Assembly: GCA_958451615.1 (NCBI GenBank)
Contig: CAUDQR010000011.1
Span: 16,538 to 80,537, forward strand
Length of the DNA: 64,000 nt
Reading direction: 5' to 3'
Source: an uncultured Collinsella sp.
GTDB taxonomy: Bacteria; Actinomycetota; Coriobacteriia; Coriobacteriales; Coriobacteriaceae
A program made the position numbers and the translations under genes. Position 1 is the first letter of the stretch; each line of letters starts with the position of its first letter. Below are positions 1-9,548 of this stretch, piece after piece. Under the pieces are notes generated by a model. It ran no database searches. It was not told where the DNA came from and saw only the letters and a list, made by a program, of their open reading frames with translations.

Positions 1-1
1 A

Positions 2-367
2 GGCTATGACACGATTGTGGGCGAGCGCGGCAGCCGTCTTTCGGGTGGACAGAAACAGCGTGTCGCCATCGCGCGCGTGTTTCTCAAGAATCCCAAAATC
101 CTGATCTTGGACGAGGCGACGAGTGCTTTGGATAACGAGAGCGAGGAAGCGGTTCAGGAGTCGCTCGAAGAGCTGGCGCGCGGCCGCACCACGATTATCA
201 TCGCCCACCGTCTCTCGACTATTAAGCATGCTGACGAGATTGCGACTGTCGAGCATGGTCGCGTTGTGGAACGTGGCACGCATGAGCAGCTTCTCGCCCG
301 TGGCGGCACCTATGCCCGTTACTATCGAATGCAGTTCGAAGGTGCGCGTGCGCACGAGCTCGACTGA
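2..367 (+). CDS. ABC exporter ATP-binding protein, C-terminal part (5' end outside window)
   Basis: Only the last 121 codons are present; the reading frame is open to the left edge. The fragment begins with [10 protein letters not shown], then the ABC signature LSGGQKQR, Walker [13 protein letters not shown] and the H-loop IIAHR. This order and the GYDTxVGERG lead-in are typical of the nucleotide-binding domain of fused exporters of the MsbA/MdlB type, where the ATPase follows a six-helix membrane domain. It would couple ATP hydrolysis to export of an unknown substrate. The next gene starts 19 bases after its stop and may be co-transcribed. The family is certain; the substrate cannot be read from this piece. 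Confidence 0.93.
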   Translation, partial: GYDTIVGERGSRLSGGQKQRVAIARVFLKNPKILILDEATSALDNESEEAVQESLEELARGRTTIIIAHRLSTIKHADEIATVEHGRVVERGTHEQLLARGGTYARYYRMQFEGARAHELD

Positions 368-386
368 TTGATATGACAGGAAGTTT

Positions 387-1346
387 ATGGCTGAGAAGAA
401 CCCTTTGACTCCGGAAGAAGTGACGGAGTTATTCTCCGAGATCGACGCATCCGGCGTTTTGGATCCGACGCTTGCCAAAAAGCGCACCGAGCGCATGCGC
501 GAAAAAGAGGCTGCCGTCAAGCGCGGCGACAAGGCGGCACTGGCGCAGCTTCGCAGCGTGGATCGCGCGAGCCAGGCAAAACATATCGACCCGCTGTCCG
601 AGGACGACCCCTCGGGCTCGCAGGTGAGTCATACCATTACGAAGACTGCTATGGCTGTGGTCATCGGCATCTTGGTGCTGATTGTTGGCATGCAGATTGG
701 CTACGGCGTGATGCGACGCCTGAACACCGCCAATCTGTCCGCGAGCGTTTCGGTGGATACCGTCTCGACCGCGCTCAAGGGTGGACTCGAGTGGGGCAAC
801 GGCTTTACGCAGTTCCCGCTCGACTTTACCGTCGATGAGGCCGATGAGCGTACGGGCACGGTCGAGGTGACGGTGTTGGACACGTCGTCTGCCAACGAGC
901 TCGAGCTGCTGTCCAACGGGCAGATTCAGGCCGCGGCGCTTGCGACCAACGCGCTGCTCAACGATAAAATCGACCGCGTGGTGTACAACGTGCACGCCTA
1001 TATCGATGAGGACAGCAATATCCAGCATGATTCCTTCTTTGGCATGTTCCCCGCGCGGGGTCATCAGAGCGCCATTTTGACGTTTGTATGGACCAAGAGC
1101 TCATCGAGCGCCACGAACATCGACTGGAAGATGCATATCGTGAGCATGGACGATACGATTGCCGAGCGCATTCAAAAGCAGGTGAACTCGGTGTCGTCGC
1201 TGATTGAGGACCCGGCGGTGAGCCAGACCAAGATTGACGAGGAAAAGGCCGAACGTGACCTGGAGCATCGTCTGCATGGCCGCGAGATTTTCCGCGGCGG
1301 CAAGCCCGATCGCACACCGTCCGATCTGCTGGAGCAGGACAAATAA
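387..1346 (+). CDS. Hypothetical single-span membrane protein
   Basis: A 319-residue protein that I do not recognise. The N-terminal 85 residues are charged and helical, rich in K/E/R, and probably cytoplasmic. One membrane segment follows at about residues 86-108 (AMAVVIGILVLIVGMQIGYG). The remaining 200 residues are a mixed, probably extracytoplasmic domain ending in a charged helix and an acidic tail. The ATG at 387 is preceded by AGGAAG. It sits directly after the exporter ATPase gene and ends at a strong terminator, so the two may form an operon; a link to export is only inference. Nothing suggests an enzyme active site. Confidence 0.8.
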   Translation: MAEKNPLTPEEVTELFSEIDASGVLDPTLAKKRTERMREKEAAVKRGDKAALAQLRSVDRASQAKHIDPLSEDDPSGSQVSHTITKTAMAVVIGILVLIVGMQIGYGVMRRLNTANLSASVSVDTVSTALKGGLEWGNGFTQFPLDFTVDEADERTGTVEVTVLDTSSANELELLSNGQIQAAALATNALLNDKIDRVVYNVHAYIDEDSNIQHDSFFGMFPARGHQSAILTFVWTKSSSSATNIDWKMHIVSMDDTIAERIQKQVNSVSSLIEDPAVSQTKIDEEKAERDLEHRLHGREIFRGGKPDRTPSDLLEQDK

Positions 1347-1352
1347 GACGCC

Positions 1353-1394
1353 ATCATCCCGCGTGAGCCAAGCGCCCACGCGGGATGATTTTTT
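1353..1394 (+). terminator. Rho-independent terminator after the 319-residue protein
   Basis: A perfect 13-bp stem (1353-1365 with 1377-1389) is built on CATCCCGCGTG and its complement, with an 11-base loop, and runs straight into a T tract. It closes the first transcription unit before the carA leader. Confidence 0.9.
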
Positions 1395-1518
1395 AATTCC
1401 CGTCCCAGAAAAATCATTTATGCATGGGAAGTCATAATTATCATTTTGTAAACAATTCTATGTAATTAATGCCATGGGCGATGCTTGCGGTTAGAATACC
1501 GCGAGGCCTAACTACACA

Positions 1519-1551
1519 CCTTTAAGCCGGTCCTGTGAGACCGGGAAGGAG
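1519..1551 (+). promoter_or_regulatory. PyrR-type RNA hairpin overlapping the carA ribosome binding site
   Basis: The upper stem CCGGTC/GACCGG (1527-1532 with 1539-1544) closes a loop reading CTGTGA, giving the PyrR-loop signature TCCTGTGAG. A lower stem pairs CCTT (1519-1522) with AAGG (1546-1549), which is part of the carA Shine-Dalgarno AAGGAG. There is no alternative terminator in the short leader. In mycobacteria PyrR is known to repress translation by binding a hairpin of this kind over the ribosome binding site. By analogy UMP/UTP-loaded PyrR would shut carAB translation. A TAGAAT box at 1492-1497 is a possible -10. Confidence 0.8.
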
Positions 1552-1555
1552 AATT

Positions 1556-2989
1556 ATGGCGAACAACCATATTGCGGGCACCGCCGCCCGCACCATCGCG
1601 CCCAGCGAGTTGTGCCAGCGTATGCTGGCAAAAACCAGTAAGGGCATCTGCGGTCCCTGCATCCTGTACCTTGAGGATGGGACCATTTTTTATGGCCGTG
1701 CATGTGGTGCCGAGGGCACCGCAACCGGCGAAGTCTGCTTTAACACTTCGCTCGAGGGCTATTTTGAGGTCATGACCGACCCGAGCTATGCCGGTCAAAT
1801 CGTAACCATGACCTATCCGCAGATCGGCAACTACGGCATCGATGAGACCGACGTCCAGTCGGCCTTCCCCGGTGACGCCGCTCGTCCTGCGAGCGCTCCG
1901 GCCATGCGTGGCATGATCGTGCGCGACATGTGCGCCACGCCTTCTAACTGGCGTTCTGCCGAAAGCGTGCCGGAGTACCTGCGCGCCCACGGTATCGTCG
2001 CTATCGAGGGCGTCGACACCCGCGCCTTGGTGCGCCACCTGCGCGACAACGGCTCCAAGATGGGCGTTATCTCGACCGAGGTCTTTGACGTCGACGAACT
2101 TGCCGAGCGTCTGGCCGCAGCCCCCACGTTGGTGGGTGAGAACTTGGTCAAGACCGTGAGCTGCCCTGAGCCTCATGCCTTTACTGCGAGCGACCTGCCT
2201 GCTACGCATGATTTTGCGCTCACCGCCGCCGCCCCTGCCCGCCACAAGGTGGTTGCCTACGACTGCGGCGTGAAGCGCGGCATTCTGGAGGGCCTGGTCC
2301 GCGCCGACTGCGACCTCACCGTTGTGCCGTGGGACACGCCCGCCCAGCAGGTACTCGACATGAATCCCGATGGCGTCTTTTTGTCCAACGGCCCCGGTGA
2401 CCCCGATGCCGTGGTGGAGACCTATGAACAGGTGCAGCAGTTGATTGGCAAGGTGCCGGTCTTTGGAATTTGCCTGGGTCACCAGATGATCAGCCTGGCC
2501 TGTGGCGCCCAAATGGAAAAGCTCAAGTTTGGCCATCGTGGCGGCAACCAGCCGGTTATGAACTTGGTAAGCCATCGCGTCGAGATTACCGCGCAAAACC
2601 ATGGCTTTGGCCTGCTGTTCCCCAGCCTGGGCAAGCTTATCCCGGAGCTCTCCGGTGGTGAGACCGAGTACGCGGCCGATGGCGACCTGCGCGTCTGGGT
2701 GCGCCGCGGTATCGCACCGGTCGTGATGAACGAGCGCTTCGGCCGCATTCGCCTGACGCATGTGAACCTCAACGACGGTACCGCTGAGGGCATCCAGCTG
2801 CTCGACGCGCCGTGCTTCTCGGTGCAGTACCACCCCGAGGCCTCGCCCGGCCCCACCGATGCCCACTATCTCTTTACCGCCTTTACGCGACTCATGGACG
2901 GCGAGGAGAACTACCTGGACATCGACACCGCGAAGGACCGCCTGCAGGGCTGGAATTTCGCTGAGGTTGCGAAGAGCGAGGAGAACTAA
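1556..2989 (+). CDS. carA: Carbamoyl-phosphate synthase, glutamine-hydrolysing small subunit
   Basis: This subunit hydrolyses glutamine and passes ammonia to CarB for carbamoyl phosphate, the precursor of pyrimidines and arginine. The N-terminal CPSase domain ([33 protein letters not shown]) is followed by a class I amidotransferase with nucleophile Cys306 in FGICLGHQM and the His/Glu pair in [11 protein letters not shown] chose ATG 1556 because AAGGAG lies 5 bases upstream; a GTG seven codons earlier falls inside the regulatory hairpin. The 477-residue chain is longer than usual: it carries about 35 extra N-terminal residues and an insert of about 30 residues between TAQNHGF and THVNLNDGT. 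It is separated from carB by one base, so the two are translated together. Confidence 0.96.
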   Translation: MANNHIAGTAARTIAPSELCQRMLAKTSKGICGPCILYLEDGTIFYGRACGAEGTATGEVCFNTSLEGYFEVMTDPSYAGQIVTMTYPQIGNYGIDETDVQSAFPGDAARPASAPAMRGMIVRDMCATPSNWRSAESVPEYLRAHGIVAIEGVDTRALVRHLRDNGSKMGVISTEVFDVDELAERLAAAPTLVGENLVKTVSCPEPHAFTASDLPATHDFALTAAAPARHKVVAYDCGVKRGILEGLVRADCDLTVVPWDTPAQQVLDMNPDGVFLSNGPGDPDAVVETYEQVQQLIGKVPVFGICLGHQMISLACGAQMEKLKFGHRGGNQPVMNLVSHRVEITAQNHGFGLLFPSLGKLIPELSGGETEYAADGDLRVWVRRGIAPVVMNERFGRIRLTHVNLNDGTAEGIQLLDAPCFSVQYHPEASPGPTDAHYLFTAFTRLMDGEENYLDIDTAKDRLQGWNFAEVAKSEEN

Positions 2990-2990
2990 C

Positions 2991-5900
2991 ATGCCTAAAC
3001 GTACTGACATCAAGCGTATCCTCGTCATTGGTTCGGGCCCCATCGTCATTGGCCAGGCCTGCGAGTTTGACTATTCCGGCGCCCAGGCCTGCAAGGTGCT
3101 CAAGGAGGATGGCTTTGAGGTCATCCTGGTCAACTCCAACCCTGCGACCATCATGACCGACCCGGGTCTGGCCGACCGCACCTATGTCGAGCCCATCACC
3201 GCTGAATTTATCGAGCGCGTGATCAAGAAGGAGCGTCCGGACGCGCTGTTGCCCACGCTGGGCGGTCAGACCGGCCTCAATGCCGCCGTCGAGCTGGCAA
3301 AGGACGGCACGCTCGACAAGTACGGCGTCGAGATGATCGGTTGCGACCTGGCCGCCATCGAGCGCGGCGAGGACCGCAAGCTCTTTAACGAGGCCATGGC
3401 CGAGATCGGCCTGGAGGTCGCGCGCTCGGGCTACGCCTATAGCGTGGCTGACGCCGAGGCCATCGCCGAGCGCGTGGGCTATCCCTGCGTGCTGCGTCCG
3501 AGCTTTACCCTCGGCGGTGCCGGCGGCGGCATCGCGCATACCCACGAGGAGCTCGTCTCTATCGTGAGCCAGGGTCTTGAGCTTTCGCCCGCCCACGAGG
3601 TGCTGGTCGAGGAGTCCATCGAGGGCTGGAAAGAGTACGAGATGGAGGTCATGCGCGACCACGCCGGCAACGGCATCATCGTGTGCTCCATCGAGAACCT
3701 CGATCCCATGGGCGTGCATACCGGCGACTCCATCACCGTGGCACCGGCGCAGACCCTCTCCGACCTTGAGTATCAGCGCATGCGTGTCGCCTCGCTCGCC
3801 ATCTTGGAAAAGATCGGCGTCGAGACCGGCGGCTCCAACGTGCAGTTTGCCGTGAACCCCCAGACCGGCCGTCTGATCGTCATCGAGATGAACCCGCGCG
3901 TGAGCCGCTCGTCCGCACTGGCCTCCAAGGCCACGGGTTTCCCCATCGCCAAGGCCGCCGCGCGCCTGGCCGTTGGCTATACGCTCGACGAAATCGTCAA
4001 CGACATCACCAAGGCAACGCCCGCCTGCTTTGAGCCCACGATTGACTACTGCGTGGTCAAGGTGCCGCGCTTTGCCTTCGAGAAGTTCAAGGGTACCGAC
4101 CCCACGCTCACCACGCGCATGAAGGCCGTGGGCGAGATCATGGCGATCGGCCGCACCTTTGAGGAGGCCTTTGGCAAGGCCATGCGCTCGCTGGAGGACG
4201 GACATCAGGGCATTTGCGCCGGTGGCAAGGAGGGTGCCGACAAGCTGAGCGACGACGAGCTCGCTCAGGCCGTGGCAACCCCGACCGAGCACCGCATCTT
4301 CTTTGTGGTCGAGGCCCTGCGCCGTGGCTGGGACATCTCCCGCATCCATGCCATCTGCGGTATCGATCCGTGGTACCTCAACCGTATCAACGACATGGTG
4401 CAGGTCCAGGAGAGCATCCGCGGCCTGCGCGTGGAGGATATCGACGCCGACGCGATGCGCCTGCTCAAACAGTACGGCACGAGCGACGCCGAGATTGCCG
4501 CGCTGACCGGCTCCGATGAGCGCTTTGTGCGCGCTTACCGCAAGGGCCTGGGCGTGGTTCCCAGCATGAAGACGGTCGATACCTGCGCGGCCGAGTTCTC
4601 GAGCGCCACGGAGTACCACTACAAGACGTACGAGAACATCTACCGCACGAGCCCGGATGCCAAGAAGTGCGTGGCTCCCGACGAGACCACGCCGGCGGAC
4701 AAGCCCAAGGCGATGATCCTGGGCGCCGGCCCCAACCGCATTGGCCAGGGTATCGAGTTCGATTACTGCTGCGTGCACGCGAGCTACGCGCTGGCGGCTC
4801 GCGGCTTCGAGACCATCATGGTCAACTGCAATCCCGAGACCGTCTCGACCGACTATGACACGTCCGACCGTCTGTACTTTGAGCCGCTCACCTACGAGGA
4901 CGTCATGGACGTTATCGATGTCGAGCGCCCCGACGGCGTCGTGGTGACGCTCGGCGGCCAGACCCCGCTTAAGCTGGCGCGCATGCTCGAGGAGAGCGGC
5001 GTGAACATTATGGGCACCAAGCCCGACGCCATCGATTTTGCCGAGGACCGCGAGCGCTTTGCCGCCCTGCTCGACAAGCTGGGCATTATGTACCCGCCGG
5101 CGGGTCAGGCCACCTCGTTTGAGGAGGCCGAGGCCGTGGCCGCGCACATCGGCTACCCGCTGCTGGTGCGTCCGAGCTACGTGCTGGGCGGCCGCGGCAT
5201 GATGATCGCCTACGATGCCGAGCATCTGCGCGATTACATGGCAGAGGCTGCGCGCATCAGCCCCGACTACCCGGTGTATCTGGACCGCTTCCTGGAGGGC
5301 GCAATCGAGTCCGATGTCGACGCCCTGTGCGATGGCGAAGAGGTATACATCGGCGGCATCCTGGAGCATATCGAGGAAGCCGGTATTCACTCCGGCGACT
5401 CCGCGACCTGCATCCCGCCGTTCAGCTTTAGCGAGAGCCTGCAGGCGAAGCTCCGCGAGACCACGCGCCGCATCGCGATGGCGCTGGGAGTCCGCGGTCT
5501 GGTCAACGTGCAATATGCCATCAAGGGCGAGACCGTCTACGTGATCGAGGCCAACCCGCGCGCCAGCCGTACCGTGCCGTTTATCTCCAAGGCCACCGGC
5601 GTGCCGCTGGCCAAGTGCGCGGCGCGCATCATGGCAGGCGATTCCATCGCGAGCTTGGGCCTGTCGAGCGACGAACGTCAACTGGACTGGTTCTGCATGA
5701 AGGAAGCCGTCATGCCCTGGGGTCGTTTCCCGGGCGCCGACGTCATCCTGGGGCCCGAGATGAAGTCGACGGGCGAGGTCATGGGTATCGCTAAGAGCTA
5801 TCCCGAGGCATACGCCAAGACGCAGCTGGCGATCGACTACAAGCTGCCCGACCCGAGTTGCGGCAAGGTGTTCATTAGCGTGTGCGACCGCGACAAGCGC

Positions 5901-6305
5901 CATATCCTTTCGGTCGCCCGTATCCTGCGCTATCTGGGCTTTGACATCTGCTCTACCGAGGGTACGGCGCGCGTGCTGCGTGGAGGCAACGTGACGTGCG
6001 AGATCGTGGAGAAGATTAGCGGCCCGCACGACGGCGAGCGCCCCAACATCGGCGACCTCATCGCCGATGGCAAGATCGCGGTGATCATCAACACGCCGTA
6101 CGGTCCGGGCTCGCGCGGCGACGGCTATCTGCTGCGCACCGAGGCAGTGCGACGCGGTGTGACCTGCGTGACCGCGATGTCTGCCGCCAACACGTACGTG
6201 AGTGCCATCGAGGCGGTGCGTGAGGACCAGCAGGGTCACGGCAGCGCCAACGACATGGGCATGGACGTCATCGCCCTGCAGGACCTGCCGCAGCACACGG
6301 TGTAG
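2991..6305 (+). CDS. carB: Carbamoyl-phosphate synthase large subunit
   Basis: The protein has 1104 residues. It phosphorylates bicarbonate, forms carbamate with ammonia from CarA and phosphorylates it again. Two ATP-grasp halves are visible: the first begins [22 protein letters not shown] and contains [13 protein letters not shown]; the second begins near residue 570 ([19 protein letters not shown]) and contains [13 protein letters not shown]. The last 140 or so residues form the MGS-like allosteric domain ([37 protein letters not shown]), where UMP and ornithine act in characterised enzymes. ATG 2991 matches the family start. It is slightly longer than the E. coli protein. No arginine genes lie nearby, so the PyrR hairpin upstream points to pyrimidine control. 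Confidence 0.97.
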   Translation: MPKRTDIKRILVIGSGPIVIGQACEFDYSGAQACKVLKEDGFEVILVNSNPATIMTDPGLADRTYVEPITAEFIERVIKKERPDALLPTLGGQTGLNAAVELAKDGTLDKYGVEMIGCDLAAIERGEDRKLFNEAMAEIGLEVARSGYAYSVADAEAIAERVGYPCVLRPSFTLGGAGGGIAHTHEELVSIVSQGLELSPAHEVLVEESIEGWKEYEMEVMRDHAGNGIIVCSIENLDPMGVHTGDSITVAPAQTLSDLEYQRMRVASLAILEKIGVETGGSNVQFAVNPQTGRLIVIEMNPRVSRSSALASKATGFPIAKAAARLAVGYTLDEIVNDITKATPACFEPTIDYCVVKVPRFAFEKFKGTDPTLTTRMKAVGEIMAIGRTFEEAFGKAMRSLEDGHQGICAGGKEGADKLSDDELAQAVATPTEHRIFFVVEALRRGWDISRIHAICGIDPWYLNRINDMVQVQESIRGLRVEDIDADAMRLLKQYGTSDAEIAALTGSDERFVRAYRKGLGVVPSMKTVDTCAAEFSSATEYHYKTYENIYRTSPDAKKCVAPDETTPADKPKAMILGAGPNRIGQGIEFDYCCVHASYALAARGFETIMVNCNPETVSTDYDTSDRLYFEPLTYEDVMDVIDVERPDGVVVTLGGQTPLKLARMLEESGVNIMGTKPDAIDFAEDRERFAALLDKLGIMYPPAGQATSFEEAEAVAAHIGYPLLVRPSYVLGGRGMMIAYDAEHLRDYMAEAARISPDYPVYLDRFLEGAIESDVDALCDGEEVYIGGILEHIEEAGIHSGDSATCIPPFSFSESLQAKLRETTRRIAMALGVRGLVNVQYAIKGETVYVIEANPRASRTVPFISKATGVPLAKCAARIMAGDSIASLGLSSDERQLDWFCMKEAVMPWGRFPGADVILGPEMKSTGEVMGIAKSYPEAYAKTQLAIDYKLPDPSCGKVFISVCDRDKRHILSVARILRYLGFDICSTEGTARVLRGGNVTCEIVEKISGPHDGERPNIGDLIADGKIAVIINTPYGPGSRGDGYLLRTEAVRRGVTCVTAMSAANTYVSAIEAVREDQQGHGSANDMGMDVIALQDLPQHTV

Positions 6306-6317
6306 ATTGACCTGTCC

Positions 6318-6406
6318 GGCCGGGGCGGAGGGGGCCGAGTTTCCCCCTTCGCTCCGGCTGCAAGCAGAGTCGCTCAGTGGGAAACTCGGCCCCCTCCGCC
6401 CCGGCC
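6318..6406. repeat. 28-bp perfect inverted repeat downstream of carB
   Basis: Arms 6318-6345 and 6379-6406 are exact reverse complements (core GGCCGGGGCGGAGGGGGCCG) around a 33-base spacer. The arms are extremely GC rich and are not followed by a T tract, so this is not a standard terminator. It lies 12 bases after the carB stop and before a normal bidirectional terminator. Confidence 0.85.
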
Positions 6407-6479
6407 TGCGGTGACTCGGCTGCACCGTGTGCTGCCGAAGGGGCTTTGCGCGATGACTAGGGCTGAATAGAAAATGAGT

Positions 6480-6520
6480 GTGGGCGCCGTCGTTCGTTTG
6501 AACGACGGCGCCCACGTTTT
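6480..6520. terminator. Bidirectional terminator between carB and the GntR gene
   Basis: A perfect 16-bp stem (6480-6495 with 6500-6515, core GTGGGCGCCGTCG) with loop GTTT is followed by TTTT on the plus strand and preceded by an A-rich stretch that gives T residues on the minus strand. The two flanking genes converge on it. Confidence 0.9.
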
Positions 6521-6524
6521 GGAT

Positions 6525-7307
6525 TTATTGGGCTGTGGCGGTGAAGGTTGTTTTGTCGGCGGCGATGTGCACGTGCAGCTTTGCCTGACCGTCGCAGCTG
6601 ATGAGCACGCCTACCTCGAACGGGGTTCCCGTCTTGTCGTAGGTCGAACGCACGATGCGCATCGCCGCCTTACCGGTGTTCTGTCCCAAAAGGCGCGCCT
6701 CATGCTTGTCGAGGTTGACCGTCTCGTAGACGGCATCGACGCTTGCGGGCAGGATGCCGGTCTTTTCCGCGATATAGGCGTAGAGCGAGCCATCCACGTC
6801 TTTGCGTGTGAGCTCGGGGCAAAGTGACACGGGGATATAGACGTAGTTGAGCTCCATGGGTTTGTCGTTGGCGAGACGCAGGCGGCGAATCTCCCAGACG
6901 GGTGTCCCCTCGGGCACTTTGAGCCCAGAGGCGATGCCGCGGACGGCCGGTATGCTTGAAAAGGCGAGAATCTGCGAGCTCGGAACCCGTCCCGCTTCGC
7001 GCATCCGCGCGCTGAAATTCAGGGCCAGGTCGATGCCGGGTGCTGAGGTTTGGGGTTTGATGAACGTTCCCTGCCCACGTTTGCGCACCACGCGCCCCTC
7101 GATGACGAGATCTTGGAAGCAACGGCGCACGGTCGCGCGCGATAACTCTAGCCGCTCACAGATTTCGAGCTCGCGTGGCAGCGGCGTCTTGGTGTCGAAC
7201 GCCTGGCTGGCGATAAGCAGGGCGATTCGATGTTTAAGTTGGACATAGAGCGGCGTATCACCGCTGCGGTCGAAGGGTTCGGAGGCGAGAAACGAGATCA
7301 TATCCAT
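6525..7307 (-). CDS. GntR-family (HutC/UTRA) transcriptional regulator
   Basis: A 260-residue repressor-type protein. Residues of about 20-85 form the winged helix (TPLYVQLKHRIALLIAS, LPRELEICERLELSRATVRRC, GQGTFIK), and the rest is a UTRA ligand-binding domain (PVWEIRRLRLANDKPMELNYVYIP). The start is the ATG at 7307, preceded by GGAGG seven bases upstream; a longer reading to 7340 has no such site. It is divergent from the PTS operon, with a palindrome in the shared AT-rich intergenic region, so it most likely controls that operon in response to a sugar or sugar phosphate. HutC-type regulators commonly sense phosphorylated sugars; the actual effector is unknown. Confidence 0.9.
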   Translation of the reverse strand: MDMISFLASEPFDRSGDTPLYVQLKHRIALLIASQAFDTKTPLPRELEICERLELSRATVRRCFQDLVIEGRVVRKRGQGTFIKPQTSAPGIDLALNFSARMREAGRVPSSQILAFSSIPAVRGIASGLKVPEGTPVWEIRRLRLANDKPMELNYVYIPVSLCPELTRKDVDGSLYAYIAEKTGILPASVDAVYETVNLDKHEARLLGQNTGKAAMRIVRSTYDKTGTPFEVGVLISCDGQAKLHVHIAADKTTFTATAQ

Positions 7308-7439
7308 GGGGTACCTCCATGTCGTGGGCGTACGTGACATGGTCTGACACTGCGGGGCAAACCGGAGATGCCAGGCCCGATTCTTGCTGGTATGTATGGT
7401 GCATAAGGAACATAAAACATTTATCAGGCAATCTACCTG

Positions 7440-7530
7440 CTATTTTAAAAATAATTAGAAGAAAAAATAATTTAGGCACAAAAATAGTTGCTACCGTTAA
7501 CCGATGAATAGTTGCCGTTCGCAACTATTT
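7440..7530. promoter_or_regulatory. AT-rich divergent control region with candidate GntR operator
   Basis: Bases 7440-7480 are almost free of G/C, unlike the surroundings. They are followed by a half site AATAGTTGC (7483-7491) and then by a 9-bp palindrome AATAGTTGC/GCAACTATT (7507-7515 with 7521-7529). Three copies of the same half site between a GntR gene and the PTS genes make an operator likely. No clean -35/-10 pair could be fixed. Confidence 0.6.
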
Positions 7531-7615
7531 TCTTGTACCGAACATGCCCCGGCGCAACAATAATCTCAGCAAAAAGCAAAGCCGTGCGACACACGGCAGG
7601 TCGAGAGGAGACCGC

Positions 7616-8050
7616 ATGCGGTATCTGGTAATGGTCAGTCACGGAACGCTCGCTCCCGGACTGCACAGTGTCCTCAAGATGCTCGGCAATGACGCCCCGA
7701 ACATCTTGTCGACGAGTCTCGTGGACGGCATGGGCGCTGACGAGTATGTCGAGAACGTCAAGGCGATGCTCGCTCCCGTTACCGCCGATGACGAGGTTGT
7801 CCTGCTTGGTGACATCCTGGGCGGATCGCCGCTCACCAATGCCATGAACACGCTGGCCGAGAAGGGCCTGCTCGCCCACACCATTGCCTTCGGCGGTATG
7901 AATCTGCCCATGGCTATGACCGCCATGATGGGGCTTGCCACCATGGACCTGGATTCCCTCAAGCAGATGATGCTGCAGGAGGGCAAGAACGGTATGTCCG
8001 AGCTCGTTGTCCCGACCGATGACGCCGATGACGAGGACGACGACATCTAG
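7616..8050 (+). CDS. PTS system mannose/fructose/sorbose family, IIA component
   Basis: A 144-residue cytoplasmic phosphocarrier. The EIIA-man fold begins MRYLVMVSHGTLAPGL; His9 in VSHG is the expected site phosphorylated by HPr. GDILGGSPLTNAM is the other typical motif. The C-terminus ends in an acidic tail (DDADDEDDDI). ATG 7616 is chosen because GAGAGGAG lies just upstream; the frame extends 24 codons further left without a ribosome site. It is the first of four PTS genes in the order A-B-C-D with the phosphate passed from IIA to IIB. A and B are separate chains here, unlike E. coli ManX. Confidence 0.93.
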   Translation: MRYLVMVSHGTLAPGLHSVLKMLGNDAPNILSTSLVDGMGADEYVENVKAMLAPVTADDEVVLLGDILGGSPLTNAMNTLAEKGLLAHTIAFGGMNLPMAMTAMMGLATMDLDSLKQMMLQEGKNGMSELVVPTDDADDEDDDI

Positions 8051-8129
8051 GCAGCGCATCCGCCCAAATTTTTGTGATGGAGCGGGGGTTAAGAGGAAAG
8101 ACCCCCGGTGATAAAGAAAGGGAGAACGC

Positions 8130-8618
8130 ATGATTTCGTTCATCCGTATTGACGACCGTATGATCCATGGACAGACCGTTACCCGTTGGGCCCTCGAGTA
8201 TCCCTGCGACGGTCTTATCGCCGTCAACGACGCTGCAGCGTCCAACCCCGTGCTCAAGGAGGCCTACAAGAGTGCCTCGGGCAAGAAGACGTTCGTGTGG
8301 ACCAAGGAGCACTTCAAGGAGGTCTCCGAGAAGGTTCTCAAGTCCGACACCAAGTACTTCCTGATCACCAAGAACCCGCTCGACATGAAGGAACTTCTCG
8401 TCGATTTTGGCTTTAAGCCCGGCATGGACCGCATCATCGTCGGTCCCTGCAACGATCGTCCCGGCACCACCAAGCTCGGCAACAACCAGTCGATCACGCA
8501 GGAAGAGGCCCAGGCGCTCGAGGATCTCACCAACGCCGGCTACACGGTCGAGTTCGCCCTTATCAAGGAGAAGTCCATCGGTGAGTGGCCCAAGTTCCGC
8601 GGTCAGTTTGGCTTCTAG
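8130..8618 (+). CDS. PTS system mannose/fructose/sorbose family, IIB component
   Basis: A 162-residue cytoplasmic protein that takes phosphate from the IIA subunit and gives it to the incoming sugar. The N-terminus MISFIRIDDRMIHGQTVTRW contains the phosphorylated His13 in the family motif (R-x-D-x-R-x-x-H-G-Q). The length is normal for a free IIB. ATG 8130 follows GGGAGAA. The sugar cannot be named from sequence: relatives transport mannose, fructose, sorbose, N-acetylgalactosamine or glucosamine. Confidence 0.94.
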   Translation: MISFIRIDDRMIHGQTVTRWALEYPCDGLIAVNDAAASNPVLKEAYKSASGKKTFVWTKEHFKEVSEKVLKSDTKYFLITKNPLDMKELLVDFGFKPGMDRIIVGPCNDRPGTTKLGNNQSITQEEAQALEDLTNAGYTVEFALIKEKSIGEWPKFRGQFGF

Positions 8619-8690
8619 TTAGGCGCCAGCCGCATTTTGGTATCTACAGCCCTTGGTGAAAGGGGCTGAGGAATAAAGAAAGGGGAAAGC

Positions 8691-9548
8691 ATGGCAATCA
8701 ATGCATTCCAAGCCGCGCTGTTCGGCCTGTTCGCCTGCCTGGCATCACTGCCTGGCATGGGTGGCACGACGATCGGCAACTACACTCTGGGTCGTCCTCT
8801 GGTCGCCGGCCTCATCGTCGGCATCATCATGGGCGATATGCAGACGGGCATCCTCGTCGGCGCTGCCATCCAGGTTGTCTACATCGCTCTCGTGACCCCC
8901 GGCGGAACCGTCTCCGCCGACGTCCGCGCCGTGTCCTATATCGGTATCCCGCTGGCGATCCTCGCCATCAAGAACTCGGGCATCGATCCCGCCTCCGCTG
9001 AGGCTGCCGGCATGGCCGCATCCCTCGGTGCCGCCGTCGGCACGCTCGGCACTGTGCTCTTCTATGGCACCGCCACCATCAACCTGGTGTGGCAGGGCAT
9101 GGGGTGGAAGTGGCTCGAGAAGGGCGATCTCCACAAGCTCTACCTGGTCAACAACGTTCTGCCTTGGATCGGTCACATCGTCTGCTCGTTCCTCCCGACG
9201 TTCATCATCACCATGGGCGGCACCGCCATGGTCGACCTCATGAAGACCTACATGCCCATGGACGGCATCGCGATGAAGACGCTGTTTACCGTCGGCTCGC
9301 TGCTGCCTACCGTCGGTATCGCCATCCTGCTCAAGCAGGTCATCTCTAAGCCCACGGACTTCCTGACGTTCTTCTTCGGCTTCACCCTGTCCGCTGTTAT
9401 GGGCTGCAACCTGATCGCCGCTGCCGGCATCGGCTGCTTCTTCGCCCTGATCAACTATGAGATCGCTTCGCTCAAGATCGACCTCGCAAACGCTCCCAAG
9501 GCAGCTATCGCCTCGGGCTCCGATGATGAGGAAGAGGAGGACATCTAA
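8691..9548 (+). CDS. PTS system mannose/fructose/sorbose family, IIC component
   Basis: A 285-residue membrane subunit forming part of the sugar channel. It is hydrophobic throughout, with several spans and the family pattern GRPLVAGLIVGIIMGDMQTGILVGAAIQ near residues 35-62. It ends with an acidic tail (DDEEEEDI), echoing the acidic end of the IIA chain. AAAGGGGAAAGC precedes ATG 8691. Its stop overlaps the start of the IID gene by one base (TAATG), so IIC and IID are translationally coupled and should form the membrane complex together. Confidence 0.95.
   Translation: MAINAFQAALFGLFACLASLPGMGGTTIGNYTLGRPLVAGLIVGIIMGDMQTGILVGAAIQVVYIALVTPGGTVSADVRAVSYIGIPLAILAIKNSGIDPASAEAAGMAASLGAAVGTLGTVLFYGTATINLVWQGMGWKWLEKGDLHKLYLVNNVLPWIGHIVCSFLPTFIITMGGTAMVDLMKTYMPMDGIAMKTLFTVGSLLPTVGIAILLKQVISKPTDFLTFFFGFTLSAVMGCNLIAAAGIGCFFALINYEIASLKIDLANAPKAAIASGSDDEEEEDI

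Noticed and set aside
2892..6515. Very long minus-strand open frame opposite carB
   Set aside because: This is a mirror of carB codon bias in a GC-rich gene. It has no start signal, no recognisable domain and spans the carB terminator region.
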